A stretch of DNA of 64,000 nt from Quadrisphaera granulorum (GTDB taxonomy: Bacteria > Actinomycetota > Actinomycetes > Actinomycetales > Quadrisphaeraceae). A program made the position numbers and the translations under genes. Shown piece after piece: positions 18,427 through 26,736 of this stretch. The DNA lies in assembly GCF_003149145.1 (NCBI RefSeq), contig NZ_QGDQ01000020.1, positions 1-64,000 of the forward strand, given 5' to 3'. A model generated the notes under the pieces. It worked only from the letters and a program-made list of their open reading frames with translations. It searched no databases and was not told where the DNA came from. Within the stretch, counting starts at the first letter, position 1; each line of letters begins with the position of its first letter.

Positions 18427-19380
18427 TCAGGTGGTCGTGAGGCGGGAGTCCTCGTTGTTCGTGCCGGCCGGGAAGAAGCCGCCGGAGCGCACGCCCTGCG
18501 CCGGGTTGAGGTAGGCGATGTTGTGCACCTGCTGCGGGGTGCGGCCGAAGGCGATGGCGTTGCCGTCGACGGGGGTGACGTTGATGCGGCCGCCCGCCTG
18601 CGAGACGCCCTGGTCGTCGTCGCTCTTCCCGTCGAGGGAGTCGCGGGCGTCGGAGATCTTGTTCGCGGCGTCGGCCAGCCCCTCGGTGTAGATGACGGTC
18701 CGCACCGCCCCCGCGTGGTAGGCCTCCACGGCGAGGATGCCCGCGGCGGCGTCGAGGTAGGTCTTGCTGCTGATGAGCGGCGCACCGCCCTTGTAGGCGG
18801 TGACGCCGACGTCCTCGAAGAGGAAGGCGCCCAGCAGGAAACTCGTGTCGTCCGCGAAGGCGTCGAAGGTCTGCCCGTCCTTGATGAGGCCCGCGGCCTT
18901 CGCCGCGGCGTTGAAGGCGCCGGTGAAGTCGATGGCCGGGCGTGCGACGGCAGCGCCGCCGAGGGCCCCGCGCAGGAACTTCACGTGGGCGATCTCGTCG
19001 TTGGCGATCTCCTCGGCGATGCCGCGGACCAGCTTGCTCTTGAACGGCACCTTGCGGCCGCCGTTGACGTCTCCGCGGTTCAGCTTGCCGGTGGTGAGGC
19101 CGTCGTCGAGGCCGCGGCCGTAGAACGCGCGCGAGTAGAACTCCGCCTCGAGGTACTCGAGGTTGAGGGCGAAGTTGAGGATGGCGCCATCACTGATGCC
19201 ACCGCCGCCTCCCCCGCCCCCGCCGCCCTTCTTCTCGTGGGCCTGGGCCGGAGCGGCCACCGCGGTGGCGCCGATGACGCCCAGGCCGGCCACCCCCGCG
19301 GTGCGCAGGAAGGCGCGGCGGTCGGCGCCGCTCTCCGCGCTGCGGGAGATCATGTCCGTGACGAGCTGCTTGCCGAACAT
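18427..19380 (-). CDS. Tat-exported ferritin-like protein
   Basis: 317 aa, ATG with GAGAGGA eight bases upstream. The N-terminus carries a twin-arginine signal ([10 protein letters not shown], hydrophobic core, then APAQA before the likely cleavage), so it is exported folded. A run of ten glycines follows at once, then a ferritin-like helical domain ([17 protein letters not shown] ... [16 protein letters not shown]) with Glu/His residues placed as in the DUF4439/desiccation-related family. Members occur in bacteria and plants; the activity is unproven. It is divergent from sodA, which hints at oxidative or drying stress. Confidence 0.82.
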   Translation of the reverse strand: MFGKQLVTDMISRSAESGADRRAFLRTAGVAGLGVIGATAVAAPAQAHEKKGGGGGGGGGGISDGAILNFALNLEYLEAEFYSRAFYGRGLDDGLTTGKLNRGDVNGGRKVPFKSKLVRGIAEEIANDEIAHVKFLRGALGGAAVARPAIDFTGAFNAAAKAAGLIKDGQTFDAFADDTSFLLGAFLFEDVGVTAYKGGAPLISSKTYLDAAAGILAVEAYHAGAVRTVIYTEGLADAANKISDARDSLDGKSDDDQGVSQAGGRINVTPVDGNAIAFGRTPQQVHNIAYLNPAQGVRSGGFFPAGTNNEDSRLTTT

Positions 19381-19697
19381 CCGGTCAGTCCTCTCGAGAG
19401 GCGGCGGGGCCGCCGTCGGCCTCACCCGCCACCCGTTCGGAGCAGCGGGGAGCCCGGATGGGAGCAGAACCGGACAAACCGCCCCCCTTCCGGCAGACCC
19501 CGGCAGACCCCGGCAGACCGGGCGCGCACCAGGACCCGGTCGCCGGTGGCCACCCCGGTGTTGCCCGCCGGGAAGGGGCGCGGAATGCTCGGAGGGTCGG
19601 CGCGCCCGGTCCCGCTGCAGGTGGGACGGCGCGGCGTACTGAACGGGCCGCCCGGCGCCTCGCTCCGGGCGGCGAGGAGACACGAGGAGGAGATCCC
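19381..19697. other. Divergent promoter region of the ferritin-like and sod genes, with 10-bp repeats
   Basis: About 317 bases without a gene. Three tandem copies of CGGCAGACCC (the last ending in G) lie at 19491-19520. They are placed between the two divergent genes, so they could be binding sites, but no regulator can be named. No clear -10/-35 pair or riboswitch was seen. Confidence 0.55.
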
Positions 19698-20324
19698 GTG
19701 GCGGTGTACACCCTGCCCGACCTGCCCTACGACTACAGCGCTCTCGAGCCGCACATCAGCGGCGCGATCATGCAGCTGCACCACGACAAGCACCACGCCA
19801 CCTACGTGGCCGGCGCCAACACGGCCCTGGAGCAGATGGCGGAGGCGCGCGAGAAGGACAGCTTCGGCTCGATCACCGGGCTGGAGAAGAACCTCGCCTT
19901 CAACCTCGGCGGGCACATCAACCACTCGATCTTCTGGCCGAGCCTGTCCCCGGACGGCGGCGACAAGCCCGTCGGTGACCTCGCCGCCGCGATCGACGAG
20001 TTCTTCGGCTCCTTCGACGGCTTCCGCGCGCACTTCACCGCCAACGCCCTCGGCATCCAGGGCTCCGGTTGGTCGATCCTCGCGTGGGACTCCGTCGGCC
20101 AGCGCCTCGTCATCGTGCAGCTGTACGACCAGCAGGCCAACGTGCCGGTGACGCTGATCCCCGTGCTCATGCTCGACATGTGGGAGCACGCGTTCTACCT
20201 GGACTACAAGAACGTCAAGCCTGACTACGTCAAGGCCTGGTGGAACATCGTCAACTGGGCCGACGTCGCGGCGCGCTTCGAGGCCGCCCGCACCAAGACC
20301 GCGGGTCTCGTCGTCCCGCTCTGA
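19698..20324 (+). CDS. sodA: Superoxide dismutase, Fe/Mn family
   Basis: 208 aa. It dismutates superoxide to oxygen and peroxide. Metal ligands are visible: His in [12 protein letters not shown], His in [10 protein letters not shown], and Asp and His in [12 protein letters not shown]. No signal peptide, so cytoplasmic. The GTG at 19698 is chosen because AGGAGG lies seven bases upstream; the frame is open further up without support. Whether Mn or Fe is used cannot be told safely from sequence, so the symbol is provisional. It ends before the 50-base palindrome at 20339. Confidence 0.93.
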   Translation: MAVYTLPDLPYDYSALEPHISGAIMQLHHDKHHATYVAGANTALEQMAEAREKDSFGSITGLEKNLAFNLGGHINHSIFWPSLSPDGGDKPVGDLAAAIDEFFGSFDGFRAHFTANALGIQGSGWSILAWDSVGQRLVIVQLYDQQANVPVTLIPVLMLDMWEHAFYLDYKNVKPDYVKAWWNIVNWADVAARFEAARTKTAGLVVPL

Positions 20325-20338
20325 CCCACCCCTCATCC

Positions 20339-20388
20339 GTGATCATGGGCGTCCGCCACCCTCGAGGGTGGCGGACGCCCATGATCAC
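20339..20388. terminator. 50-base perfect palindrome, bidirectional terminator
   Basis: GTGATCATGGGCG at the left end is mirrored exactly through the centre CTCGAG, giving 25 bp per arm with no unpaired base. It separates the converging sodA and ispF genes, and the ispF stop codon (20385-20387) lies in its right-end TGATCA. In DNA it could also extrude as a cruciform. Confidence 0.9.
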
Positions 20389-20930
20389 GCCGGGGAGTGT
20401 GGGGCGGGCAGGACGGCGACGACGAGGGCAGTGGCGATCGCCGCCACACCCTCTCCGCGCCCCGTGAGACCAAGGGCGTCCGTCGTGGTGCCCGAAACCG
20501 CCACGGGGGCCCCGCAGGCCGCTGAGAGTGCCTCCTGGGCCTCAGCGCGGCGCTTGCCGATCTTGGGGCGGTTGCCGATCACCTGGACAGCGACGTTGCC
20601 GATCTCGTAGCCCGCCTCGCGCACACGGCGCGCAGCCTCTGCCAGGAGCACGACTCCCGCGGCCCCCGCCCACTGCGGTTCCGCGGTGCCGAAGTGGGCG
20701 CCCAGGTCTCCGATGCCCGCGGCGGAGAAGAGTGCGTCGCAGGCGGCATGGGCGGCGACGTCGGCGTCGGAGTGGCCGGCGAGGCCGCGCTCCCCGGGCC
20801 AGTCCAGACCTGCCACGCGCAGCGGGCGCTCCGACCCTTCAGGGGCGAATGCGTGGACATCGACGCCGACACCCACCCGCGGTAGCCCGCTGATGCCTGA
20901 CACACCGGTCACGCCGGGCTCTCCGCTCAC
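20385..20930 (-). CDS. ispF: 2-C-methyl-D-erythritol 2,4-cyclodiphosphate synthase
   Basis: 181 aa. Fifth enzyme of the MEP isoprenoid pathway; it cyclises CDP-methylerythritol 2-phosphate with loss of CMP. Seen: the metal site GVDVHAF, then [19 protein letters not shown] and [25 protein letters not shown] near the end is the family C-terminal signature. The GTG start overlaps the ispD stop (GTGA). The N-terminus is about 15 residues longer than usual, so a start slightly downstream is possible. Operon carD-ispD-ispF. Confidence 0.94.
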   Translation of the reverse strand: MSGEPGVTGVSGISGLPRVGVGVDVHAFAPEGSERPLRVAGLDWPGERGLAGHSDADVAAHAACDALFSAAGIGDLGAHFGTAEPQWAGAAGVVLLAEAARRVREAGYEIGNVAVQVIGNRPKIGKRRAEAQEALSAACGAPVAVSGTTTDALGLTGRGEGVAAIATALVVAVLPAPHSPA

Positions 20931-21658
20931 ACCGAGCTCCCCGCGCCGACCCGCTCCTGTTCGAGCACGGCATTCGCCAGGGCGAGGTCCAGAGGTCGCG
21001 TGATCTTGAATGCCTCGTCGCGGCCCGGGACCACGGTCACCGGGGTCCCCAGCACCTCCACCAGCGACGCGTCGTCGGTGGCGGCGAGCGCCTCAGGCAG
21101 GCCCTGCGAGGCGGCGGCGTCATGAGCGCGCTGCAGCACGTCGCGACGGAAGCCCTGCGGGGTCTGCACCAGACGGAGAGCGGCCCTGTCGAGGGGACCT
21201 CCACGGGGCACGCCCGCGACGTCGACCGCGCGGACGGTGTCACTGACAGCGACCCCCGGCACCACCGCGGGTGCGCCGGCCCGCACGGCCGCAGCCACGT
21301 CGATCACCTGCTGGGGTGGGGTGAGGCAACGGGCGGCGTCGTGGACGAGCACCACGTCGACGTCGTCGTCGAGGGCCGCGAGACCCGCCGCCACGGACGA
21401 GCGCCGATCGACCCCGCCGACGACGGCTGACAGCGCGACGCCCTCGGCCCCGGCCAGGCCGGAGACGAGGGCGATCGACTCCTGCTGGCGCCCATGAGGC
21501 ACCACCAGGACCAGCTGTTCACAGGCGCCGGATCCCAGAACACGCTCTGCAGCGTGGACCAGGAGGGGGCGTCCTCCGAGGAGGACGAACGCCTTCGGTG
21601 ATCCTGCCGCCAGCCGGGTGCCAGATCCGGCGGCGACGAGGATGCAGGCCGTGCTCAG
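20927..21658 (-). CDS. ispD: 2-C-methyl-D-erythritol 4-phosphate cytidylyltransferase, apparent CTG start
   Basis: 243 aa from the proposed start. It couples MEP to CTP. The family N-terminus ([22 protein letters not shown], with the CTP-binding glycines) lies upstream of any ATG or GTG in frame. The only suitable codon is the CTG at 21658-21656, which overlaps the carD stop as CTGA, the same geometry as the GTGA junctions elsewhere here. The first ATG/GTG-type start, at 21505, would remove the nucleotide site. Downstream motifs [13 protein letters not shown] and TDDASLVE are intact. A GAGG lies about ten bases before the CTG. Confidence 0.88.
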   Translation of the reverse strand: MSTACILVAAGSGTRLAAGSPKAFVLLGGRPLLVHAAERVLGSGACEQLVLVVPHGRQQESIALVSGLAGAEGVALSAVVGGVDRRSSVAAGLAALDDDVDVVLVHDAARCLTPPQQVIDVAAAVRAGAPAVVPGVAVSDTVRAVDVAGVPRGGPLDRAALRLVQTPQGFRRDVLQRAHDAAASQGLPEALAATDDASLVEVLGTPVTVVPGRDEAFKITRPLDLALANAVLEQERVGAGSSV

Positions 21659-22137
21659 CTCGCGAGAACCTCGTCGAGCAGGGCCTCCGCGCGAGACTCC
21701 TCGGTCTTCTCCGCGAGCGCGAGCTCGGAGACGAGGATCTGGCGCGCCTTGGCCAGCATGCGCTTCTCACCGGCGGACAGGCCGCGGTCCTGGTCGCGAC
21801 GGTAGAGGTCACGCACGACCTCGGCCACCTTGATGACGTCACCCGAAGCGAGCTTCTCCAGGTTGGCCTTGTAGCGGCGCGACCAGTTGGTCGGCTCTTC
21901 GGTGTAGGGCTGGCGCAGCACCCCGAAGACCCTGTCGACACCGGCGCGATCGACAACGTCGCGCACACCCACGAGGTCGCAGTTCTCGGCCGGGACCTCG
22001 ATGGTCAGGTCTCCCTGGGCGACCTTGAGGCGGAGGTACAGCTTCTCCTCGCCGCGGATCGTGCGGTTCTTGATCTCTTCGATGAGGGCGGCCCCGTGGT
22101 GGGGGTAGACGACAGTCTCGCCGACCTTGAATACCAT
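21655..22137 (-). CDS. carD: CarD-family RNA polymerase-binding transcription factor
   Basis: 160 aa. CarD binds the RNA polymerase beta subunit and stabilises open complexes at rRNA and other promoters. The N-terminal RNAP-interaction domain starts [17 protein letters not shown]. The C-terminal helical DNA-contact part includes [19 protein letters not shown], with the tryptophan that wedges the upstream fork in mycobacterial CarD. Length is typical (Mycobacterium 162 aa). It heads carD-ispD-ispF, the last codon overlapping the unusual ispD start. Confidence 0.95.
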   Translation of the reverse strand: MVFKVGETVVYPHHGAALIEEIKNRTIRGEEKLYLRLKVAQGDLTIEVPAENCDLVGVRDVVDRAGVDRVFGVLRQPYTEEPTNWSRRYKANLEKLASGDVIKVAEVVRDLYRRDQDRGLSAGEKRMLAKARQILVSELALAEKTEESRAEALLDEVLAS

Positions 22138-22331
22138 CAGCAGATCCCCTTTCGCGGCCTTGAGCCTACCACGGCGTGCGCGTGGTCCGGCAGCTCAGGA
22201 ACGCCGTTCCCGCAGGTCAGGGACGTGCGACTCCCCGAACGGCTGCGAAGCGTTCCCCGCCTGCAGGCTTGACACGGCCGCTACGGCGTGCTGCCCCGGG
22301 TGTCGGGGCTCCTCCCGGTAGGCTCCGCGGC

Positions 22332-23027
22332 GTGCACCTCCCACGACGCGCCCTGGCCGCGAGCGCGCTGGCGCTGGCTTCCCTGACCACCGCTACCGGC
22401 TGCACTGCCACCAATGCCCAGCAGACGGCGGAGGTGTACAACCCGGGGGCCGCTGCGGCGGCCACGCTCGGCACGGTGCACGTCGCCGGCCTGTTCGTGG
22501 CCACCGACGGCGAGGGTCCCGCCTCGCTGGTGGCCCGCATCGTCAACTCCGGCACCGAGGCCGTGAGCGTGGCGATCGCCGACGCCTCCGGCTCGACGGG
22601 GCTCACGGGGACCTTCACCGTCGACCCGGCGAGCACCTACGACGTCGGCCCCTCCGGGGATGACTCGGTGACCGTGCCGTCGCTCGACGCACTGCCCGGA
22701 CAGGTGGTGACGATGAAGGTGACGGCCGGCAGCGAATCCACCGAGCTGGCGGTGCCGGTGCTCGACGGCACCCTGGAGCAGTACGCCCAGTACGTGCCGA
22801 CGGCCACCCCCACCCAGACCGTCGCGCCGTCGCCCACGCAGGAGCCCTCCGCGAGCCAGTCGCCGACCACACGGGTGACCGGTTCACCGTCGGCCACCGG
22901 TCCGCGCACCGGCTCGCCGGCGCCGTCGAGCTCGGCGCCTCGTACCGCCTCGCCCAGCCCCACCGAGAGCGCGGCCCCGGCAGCGACCGAGACCGCCACG
23001 TCGACGCCCACCCCCAGCGAGAGCTGA
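22332..23027 (+). CDS. Putative lipoprotein with a Ser/Thr/Pro-rich tail
   Basis: 231 aa from a GTG. A signal peptide (HLPRRALAASALALASLTT) ends at a plausible but weak lipobox, ATGC. A beta-rich domain of about 120 residues follows (TLGTVHVAGLFVATDGEG and on, compatible with an Ig-like or DUF461-type copper-chaperone-like fold, which I cannot confirm). The last 75 residues are low complexity, rich in Ser, Thr and Pro. Probably anchored outside the membrane. It lies between carD and regX3, divergent from the first and convergent with the second. Function unknown. Confidence 0.7.
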   Translation: MHLPRRALAASALALASLTTATGCTATNAQQTAEVYNPGAAAAATLGTVHVAGLFVATDGEGPASLVARIVNSGTEAVSVAIADASGSTGLTGTFTVDPASTYDVGPSGDDSVTVPSLDALPGQVVTMKVTAGSESTELAVPVLDGTLEQYAQYVPTATPTQTVAPSPTQEPSASQSPTTRVTGSPSATGPRTGSPAPSSSAPRTASPSPTESAAPAATETATSTPTPSES

Positions 23028-23058
23028 GACTCGAAACCACCAGCACGCTCGAGGCCGG

Positions 23059-23088
23059 GGCCCCGGGAGCCGTCAGGCTCCCGGGGCC
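23059..23088. terminator. 13-bp hairpin at the 3' end of regX3
   Basis: Bases 23059-23071 pair perfectly with 23076-23088 around the tetraloop GTCA. The hairpin overlaps the last codons and stop of regX3 (minus) and follows the lipoprotein gene (plus), so it can serve both. Confidence 0.8.
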
Positions 23089-23762
23089 TCGACCTTGTAG
23101 CCCAGGCCGCGCACCGTCACGAGGAAGCGCGGGTCGGAAGGGTCTTCCTCGACCTTGGCGCGCAGCCGCTTGACGTGGACGTCGAGGGTCTTGGTGTCGC
23201 CGACGTAGTCCGAACCCCAGACCCTGTCGATGAGCTGACCGCGGGTGAGCACCCGGCCGGCGTTGCGCAGCAGGAGTTCGAGCAGCTCGAACTCCTTGAG
23301 CGGCAGCCGGACGGCCTCGCCGCGCACGGTGACCACGTGCCTGTCGACGTCCATCCGCACCGGCCCGACCTCCACCGCCGAGGGCAGTAGGTCTTCCGGT
23401 TCGCTGCGGCGGCGCAGTACCGCCCGCACGCGCGCCAGGAGCTCGCGCGCCGAGTACGGCTTGGTGACGTAGTCGTCGGCGCCGAGTTCCAGGCCCACGA
23501 CGACGTCGACCTCGGAGTCCTTGGCCGTCAGCATGATCACCGGGACGGCGCTGCGGACGCGCAGCTGCCGGCACACCTCGGTACCGGGAACGCCCGGCAG
23601 CATGAGGTCCAGCAGCACCAGGTCGGCGCCGCTCCTGTCGAAGGCGGCCAGCGCCGACGGACCGTCGGCAGCCACCTCGACCTCGTACCCCTCCCGCTGG
23701 AGCAGGTACGACAGCGGGTCGCTGAACGATTCCTCGTCCTCGACCAGCAGCACCCTCGTCAT
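23073..23762 (-). CDS. regX3: Phosphate-responsive response regulator RegX3/PhoP
   Basis: 229 aa OmpR/PhoB-type regulator. The receiver has the acidic pair in VEDEE, the phosphorylated Asp in LVLLDLMLPG (D52) and the conserved Lys in YVTKPYSA. The C-terminal winged helix ends RGLGYKVE. It is named for its partnership with senX3 (ATGA overlap, senX3 upstream) and the divergent phoU, the standard actinobacterial arrangement. It is expected to bind PHO boxes such as the one at 25027-25059. Confidence 0.95.
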   Translation of the reverse strand: MTRVLLVEDEESFSDPLSYLLQREGYEVEVAADGPSALAAFDRSGADLVLLDLMLPGVPGTEVCRQLRVRSAVPVIMLTAKDSEVDVVVGLELGADDYVTKPYSARELLARVRAVLRRRSEPEDLLPSAVEVGPVRMDVDRHVVTVRGEAVRLPLKEFELLELLLRNAGRVLTRGQLIDRVWGSDYVGDTKTLDVHVKRLRAKVEEDPSDPRFLVTVRGLGYKVEAPGA

Positions 23763-24943
23763 CCTGAGTACTCCTCCTGCTCACTGTCGGCTGCGTCGGC
23801 GCCCGCGCGAACGGGCTGCCGCGGGGGTGCCTGCGGCACCCTCAGCGTGAACGTGGAGCCCTGACCTTCCTGGCTCCACAACTGCACCTCGCCGCCGTGC
23901 CCGGCGACGACGTGCTTGACGATGCTCAGCCCCAGCCCGGTGCCGCCGGTCATCCGCGATCGGGCCGGGTCGACCCGGTAGAACCGCTCGAAGATGCGCT
24001 CCCGGTCGGCCGGCCCGATGCCGATGCCCTGGTCGGTCACCGAGACCTCCACGACGTCGGCGGCCTCGTCCACTCGGACCCCCACGGCCACGCGGGTGCC
24101 CGTGTCGGAGTAGCGGATGGCGTTGTCCACCAGGTTGCGGATCGCCGTGGTGAGCAGCTCGGCGTCACCGATGACCTGGGCGCCCGTGTCGGGGCCGATC
24201 TCCAGCCCGATACCCCGAGAGCCCGCCGTCGTGCTGCACCTGTCGACGGCCTCGGCGACGACGGTGTCGACGTCGACGCGCACGGCGGCGGCCAGCGGCT
24301 CGCCGTCCTGCAGCCGGGACAGCTCGACGACGTCGTGGACGAGCACCGCCAGGCGGCGCGCCTCCACGGCCATCCGAGCCGAGAACCGGCGGACGGCCTC
24401 CGGGTCGTCCGCAGCGTCGGCCATCGCCTCGGCGAGCACCGACATGGCGCCCACCGGCGTCTTCAGCTCGTGCCCGACGTTGACGACGAAGTCGCGGCGG
24501 ACCGCCTCCAGGCGACGCGCCTCGGTGCGGTCGCTGCCCAGCACGACGACGTGGAGCAGGCCGAGCGGCGCGACCCGCACGGACAGGGCGCGGCGTGCTC
24601 CGCCGACATCCGCGGCACGCAGGTCGACGTCGACCTCGCGCACCTCGCCGTCGGCGCGCACGGCGCGCACGGCCGCGAGCACGTCGGGGTCGGTGATCGA
24701 GTCGCGGCGCACCAGGCCCACCGCGTGCGCCGCGGGCGAGGCACGCACCACGACATCGGAGACGTCGAGGACGACGGCGGGCCCGCCGAGCACGGCCAGC
24801 AGCTCGGGGACGCCGGCCGGGAGGTCGCCAGTGCCGGGCGGTGGCGCCTGGACCACCCTGACGTCGTCGCGGCGGACGGCGAGGGCGACCAGGCAGCCCA
24901 CGACCAGCCCTAGCAGGGCGGCCGCCACGACGGAGGCCTGCAC
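23759..24943 (-). CDS. senX3: Phosphate-sensing histidine kinase SenX3/PhoR
   Basis: 394 aa. One clear N-terminal membrane segment (VVAAALLGLVVGCLVALAV), a PAS-like region, then the H-box VNVGHELKTPVG (H158) and a HATPase domain with the N-box IRNLVDNAIRYSD, DQGIGIGPADRERIFERFYR and GGTGLGLSIVKHV. It phosphorylates RegX3 when phosphate is low; PhoU normally restrains it. The GTG at 24943 gives a length near mycobacterial SenX3 (410). The frame stays open upstream to 25081 but would overlap the PHO box. Confidence 0.94.
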   Translation of the reverse strand: MQASVVAAALLGLVVGCLVALAVRRDDVRVVQAPPPGTGDLPAGVPELLAVLGGPAVVLDVSDVVVRASPAAHAVGLVRRDSITDPDVLAAVRAVRADGEVREVDVDLRAADVGGARRALSVRVAPLGLLHVVVLGSDRTEARRLEAVRRDFVVNVGHELKTPVGAMSVLAEAMADAADDPEAVRRFSARMAVEARRLAVLVHDVVELSRLQDGEPLAAAVRVDVDTVVAEAVDRCSTTAGSRGIGLEIGPDTGAQVIGDAELLTTAIRNLVDNAIRYSDTGTRVAVGVRVDEAADVVEVSVTDQGIGIGPADRERIFERFYRVDPARSRMTGGTGLGLSIVKHVVAGHGGEVQLWSQEGQGSTFTLRVPQAPPRQPVRAGADAADSEQEEYSG

Positions 24944-25026
24944 ATCACCCAGCGTAGGCCCGGGCCGAGCGCGGTCCTGGCCGTCCCAGCCCTTCGAGGG
25001 CCGACAGGGTGGCTGGTTGGTCCGCT

Positions 25027-25059
25027 GTTCACCGGACCACCTGGCGCCGTTCACCGTGC
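25027..25059 (+). promoter_or_regulatory. PHO box between senX3 and phoU
   Basis: GTTCACCGGAC, CACCTGGCGCC and GTTCACCGTGC follow each other without gap as three 11-base units. The first and third match the GTTCAYC direct-repeat unit known for Streptomyces PhoP, and the middle one is degenerate. Position, between senX3 and phoU, is that of the classical PHO box. Confidence 0.75.
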
Positions 25060-25129
25060 CGCGCCAGGCTCGTCGGGTCACGCCCCGAGCACCCGCACCG
25101 GGGCGTCCCCACCGTCAGGAGAGAACCCC

Positions 25130-25798
25130 GTGCGCGACCTCTTCCACTCCGAGCTGGACCAGCTCGCCGAGCGCCTGCAGGAGATGTGCGGCCTGGTCGG
25201 CGCGGCCATGGGCAGCGCCACGCGCGCACTGCTCGCCGCCGACCTGCGCCTGGCCGAGAGCGTCATCGCCGCCGACGTCCAGATCGACGAGGCGCAGCGC
25301 GAGCTGGACGAGCGCGCCGTCGCCATCCTCGCTCGCCAGGCCCCCGTGGCGACCGACCTGCGCGTCGTCGTGGCGTCGCTGCGCATGAGCTCCAGCCTCG
25401 AGCGCATGGGCGACCTCGCCCGTCACGTCGCCCTGCTGGCCCGCCTGCGCTACCCCCACAAGGCCGTGCCGGGCGAGCTGGAGCTCGTCTTCGCGGAGAT
25501 GGGCGCCACGGCGCAGCGCATCGCCTCCAAGGCCGGCCGGGTCATCGCCACCCGCGACCTCGCACTCGCGGCCGAGCTGGCCAAGGACGACGACGCCCTC
25601 GACGACCTGCACCGCCAGGTCTTCGCCGCGGTCTCCGGCGAGGGGTGGAGCGCCTCCCCCGAGACCACCGCGGACATCACCCTGGCGAGCCGCTTCTACG
25701 AGCGCTACGGAGACCACGCCGTCTCCCTCGCCAAGCGCATCAGCTACCTGGTCACCGGAGACCTCGACGGCATCGGCGAGCCCGCCCCCACGGTCTAA
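25130..25798 (+). CDS. phoU: Phosphate signalling protein PhoU
   Basis: 222 aa, all helical, two PhoU repeats. It links phosphate transport to the kinase by holding SenX3 inactive when phosphate is plentiful. Metal-cluster motifs are visible: DLRVVVASLRMSSSLERMGDLARHVA in the first repeat and ITLASRFYERYGDHAVSLAKR in the second, each with the E/D-x-x-x-D-H/R pattern. Starts with GTG after a GGAG site. Divergent from senX3-regX3, with the PHO box between, so probably induced by low phosphate. The hairpin at 25828 terminates it. Confidence 0.95.
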   Translation: MRDLFHSELDQLAERLQEMCGLVGAAMGSATRALLAADLRLAESVIAADVQIDEAQRELDERAVAILARQAPVATDLRVVVASLRMSSSLERMGDLARHVALLARLRYPHKAVPGELELVFAEMGATAQRIASKAGRVIATRDLALAAELAKDDDALDDLHRQVFAAVSGEGWSASPETTADITLASRFYERYGDHAVSLAKRISYLVTGDLDGIGEPAPTV

Positions 25799-25827
25799 TC
25801 ACCGGCTGACGTCCCACCCATCACGCG

Positions 25828-25862
25828 ACGAGACCCCCGGCCGGTGCGGCAGGGGGTCTCGT
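25828..25862. terminator. 11-bp hairpin between phoU and gpmA
   Basis: ACGAGACCCCC (25828-25838) pairs perfectly with GGGGGTCTCGT (25852-25862). It lies between the converging phoU and gpmA genes and can act in both directions. Confidence 0.8.
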
Positions 25863-25872
25863 GCGTCGGGCG

Positions 25873-25917
25873 GTGGTTCAGCGATCAGTGGTTCATCGAT
25901 CAGTGGTGCTGTGGTCA
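25873..25917. repeat. Three tandem 15-bp repeats carrying the gpmA stop codon
   Basis: GTGGTTCAGCGATCA at 25873, GTGGTTCATCGATCA at 25888 and a more diverged unit at 25903. Read on the minus strand, each unit begins with TGA in the frame of gpmA, giving three consecutive in-frame stop codons. The first of these is the actual gpmA stop at 25915-25917. Confidence 0.85.
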
Positions 25918-26655
25918 GCGGCCCTGGTTGGCGACGGCGGCAGCGGCCGTCGCGGCGGCCTCCGGGTCGAGGTAGCGGCCACCGGGGGTGGTGGGGCGCA
26001 GGTCCTCGTCGAGGTCGTAGAGCAGCGGGATACCGGTGGGGATGTTGAGGCCGGCGATGTCGGCGTCGGAGATGCCGTCGAGGTGCTTGACCAGCGCGCG
26101 CAGCGAGTTGCCGTGCGCGGCCAGCAGCACCGTCTTGCCGGCCCGCAGGTCGGGCACCACGGACTCGTGCCAGTACGGCAGCATCCGGTCGACGACGTCG
26201 GCCAGGCACTCCGTGAGCGGGGCGTCCTCACCGAGGTCGGCGTAGCGGGGGTCGGCGTCCTGGCTGAACTCGCTGCCGCGCTCGATGGGCGGCGGCGGCA
26301 CGTCGTAGGAGCGGCGCCAGGTCATGAACTGCTCCTCACCGAACTCGGCGAGGGTCTGCTTCTTGTCCTTGCCCTGCAGGGCCCCGTAGTGGCGCTCGTT
26401 GAGGCGCCAGCTGCGGCGCACGGGGATCCAGTGGCGGTCGGCGGCGTCGAGGGCCAGGTGCGCGGTGGTGATGGCGCGCCGCAGCAGGGACGTGTGGACG
26501 ACGTCGGGCAGCAGGCCCGACTCGGCCAGCAGCTCACCGCCGCGCGCGGCTTCGGCGCGGCCCTTCTCCGAGAGCGGAACGTCGACCCACCCGGTGAAGA
26601 GGTTCAGGGCGTTCCACTCGCTCTCGCCGTGGCGCAGCAGCAGCAGGGTGCTCAT
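25915..26655 (-). CDS. gpmA: 2,3-bisphosphoglycerate-dependent phosphoglycerate mutase
   Basis: 246 aa. Glycolytic interconversion of 3- and 2-phosphoglycerate. Histidine phosphatase fold with the catalytic [19 protein letters not shown] at the N-terminus, RRAITTAHL, the Glu in [14 protein letters not shown] and the second catalytic His in [13 protein letters not shown]. Length and motifs match the dPGM family. The ATG at 26655 with AGGG about eight bases before is preferred to an extended open frame. The C-terminal tail is alanine-rich. Its stop lies in the repeats at 25873-25917. Confidence 0.95.
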   Translation of the reverse strand: MSTLLLLRHGESEWNALNLFTGWVDVPLSEKGRAEAARGGELLAESGLLPDVVHTSLLRRAITTAHLALDAADRHWIPVRRSWRLNERHYGALQGKDKKQTLAEFGEEQFMTWRRSYDVPPPPIERGSEFSQDADPRYADLGEDAPLTECLADVVDRMLPYWHESVVPDLRAGKTVLLAAHGNSLRALVKHLDGISDADIAGLNIPTGIPLLYDLDEDLRPTTPGGRYLDPEAAATAAAAVANQGR

Positions 26656-26736
26656 GGGCGCGACCCTAGCCGGGCGCCCTGCGCCCCACTCTCCCCCTTC
26701 CCGCACTTTCCGCGGCAAGTGCGGGAAGTGTGGGGC

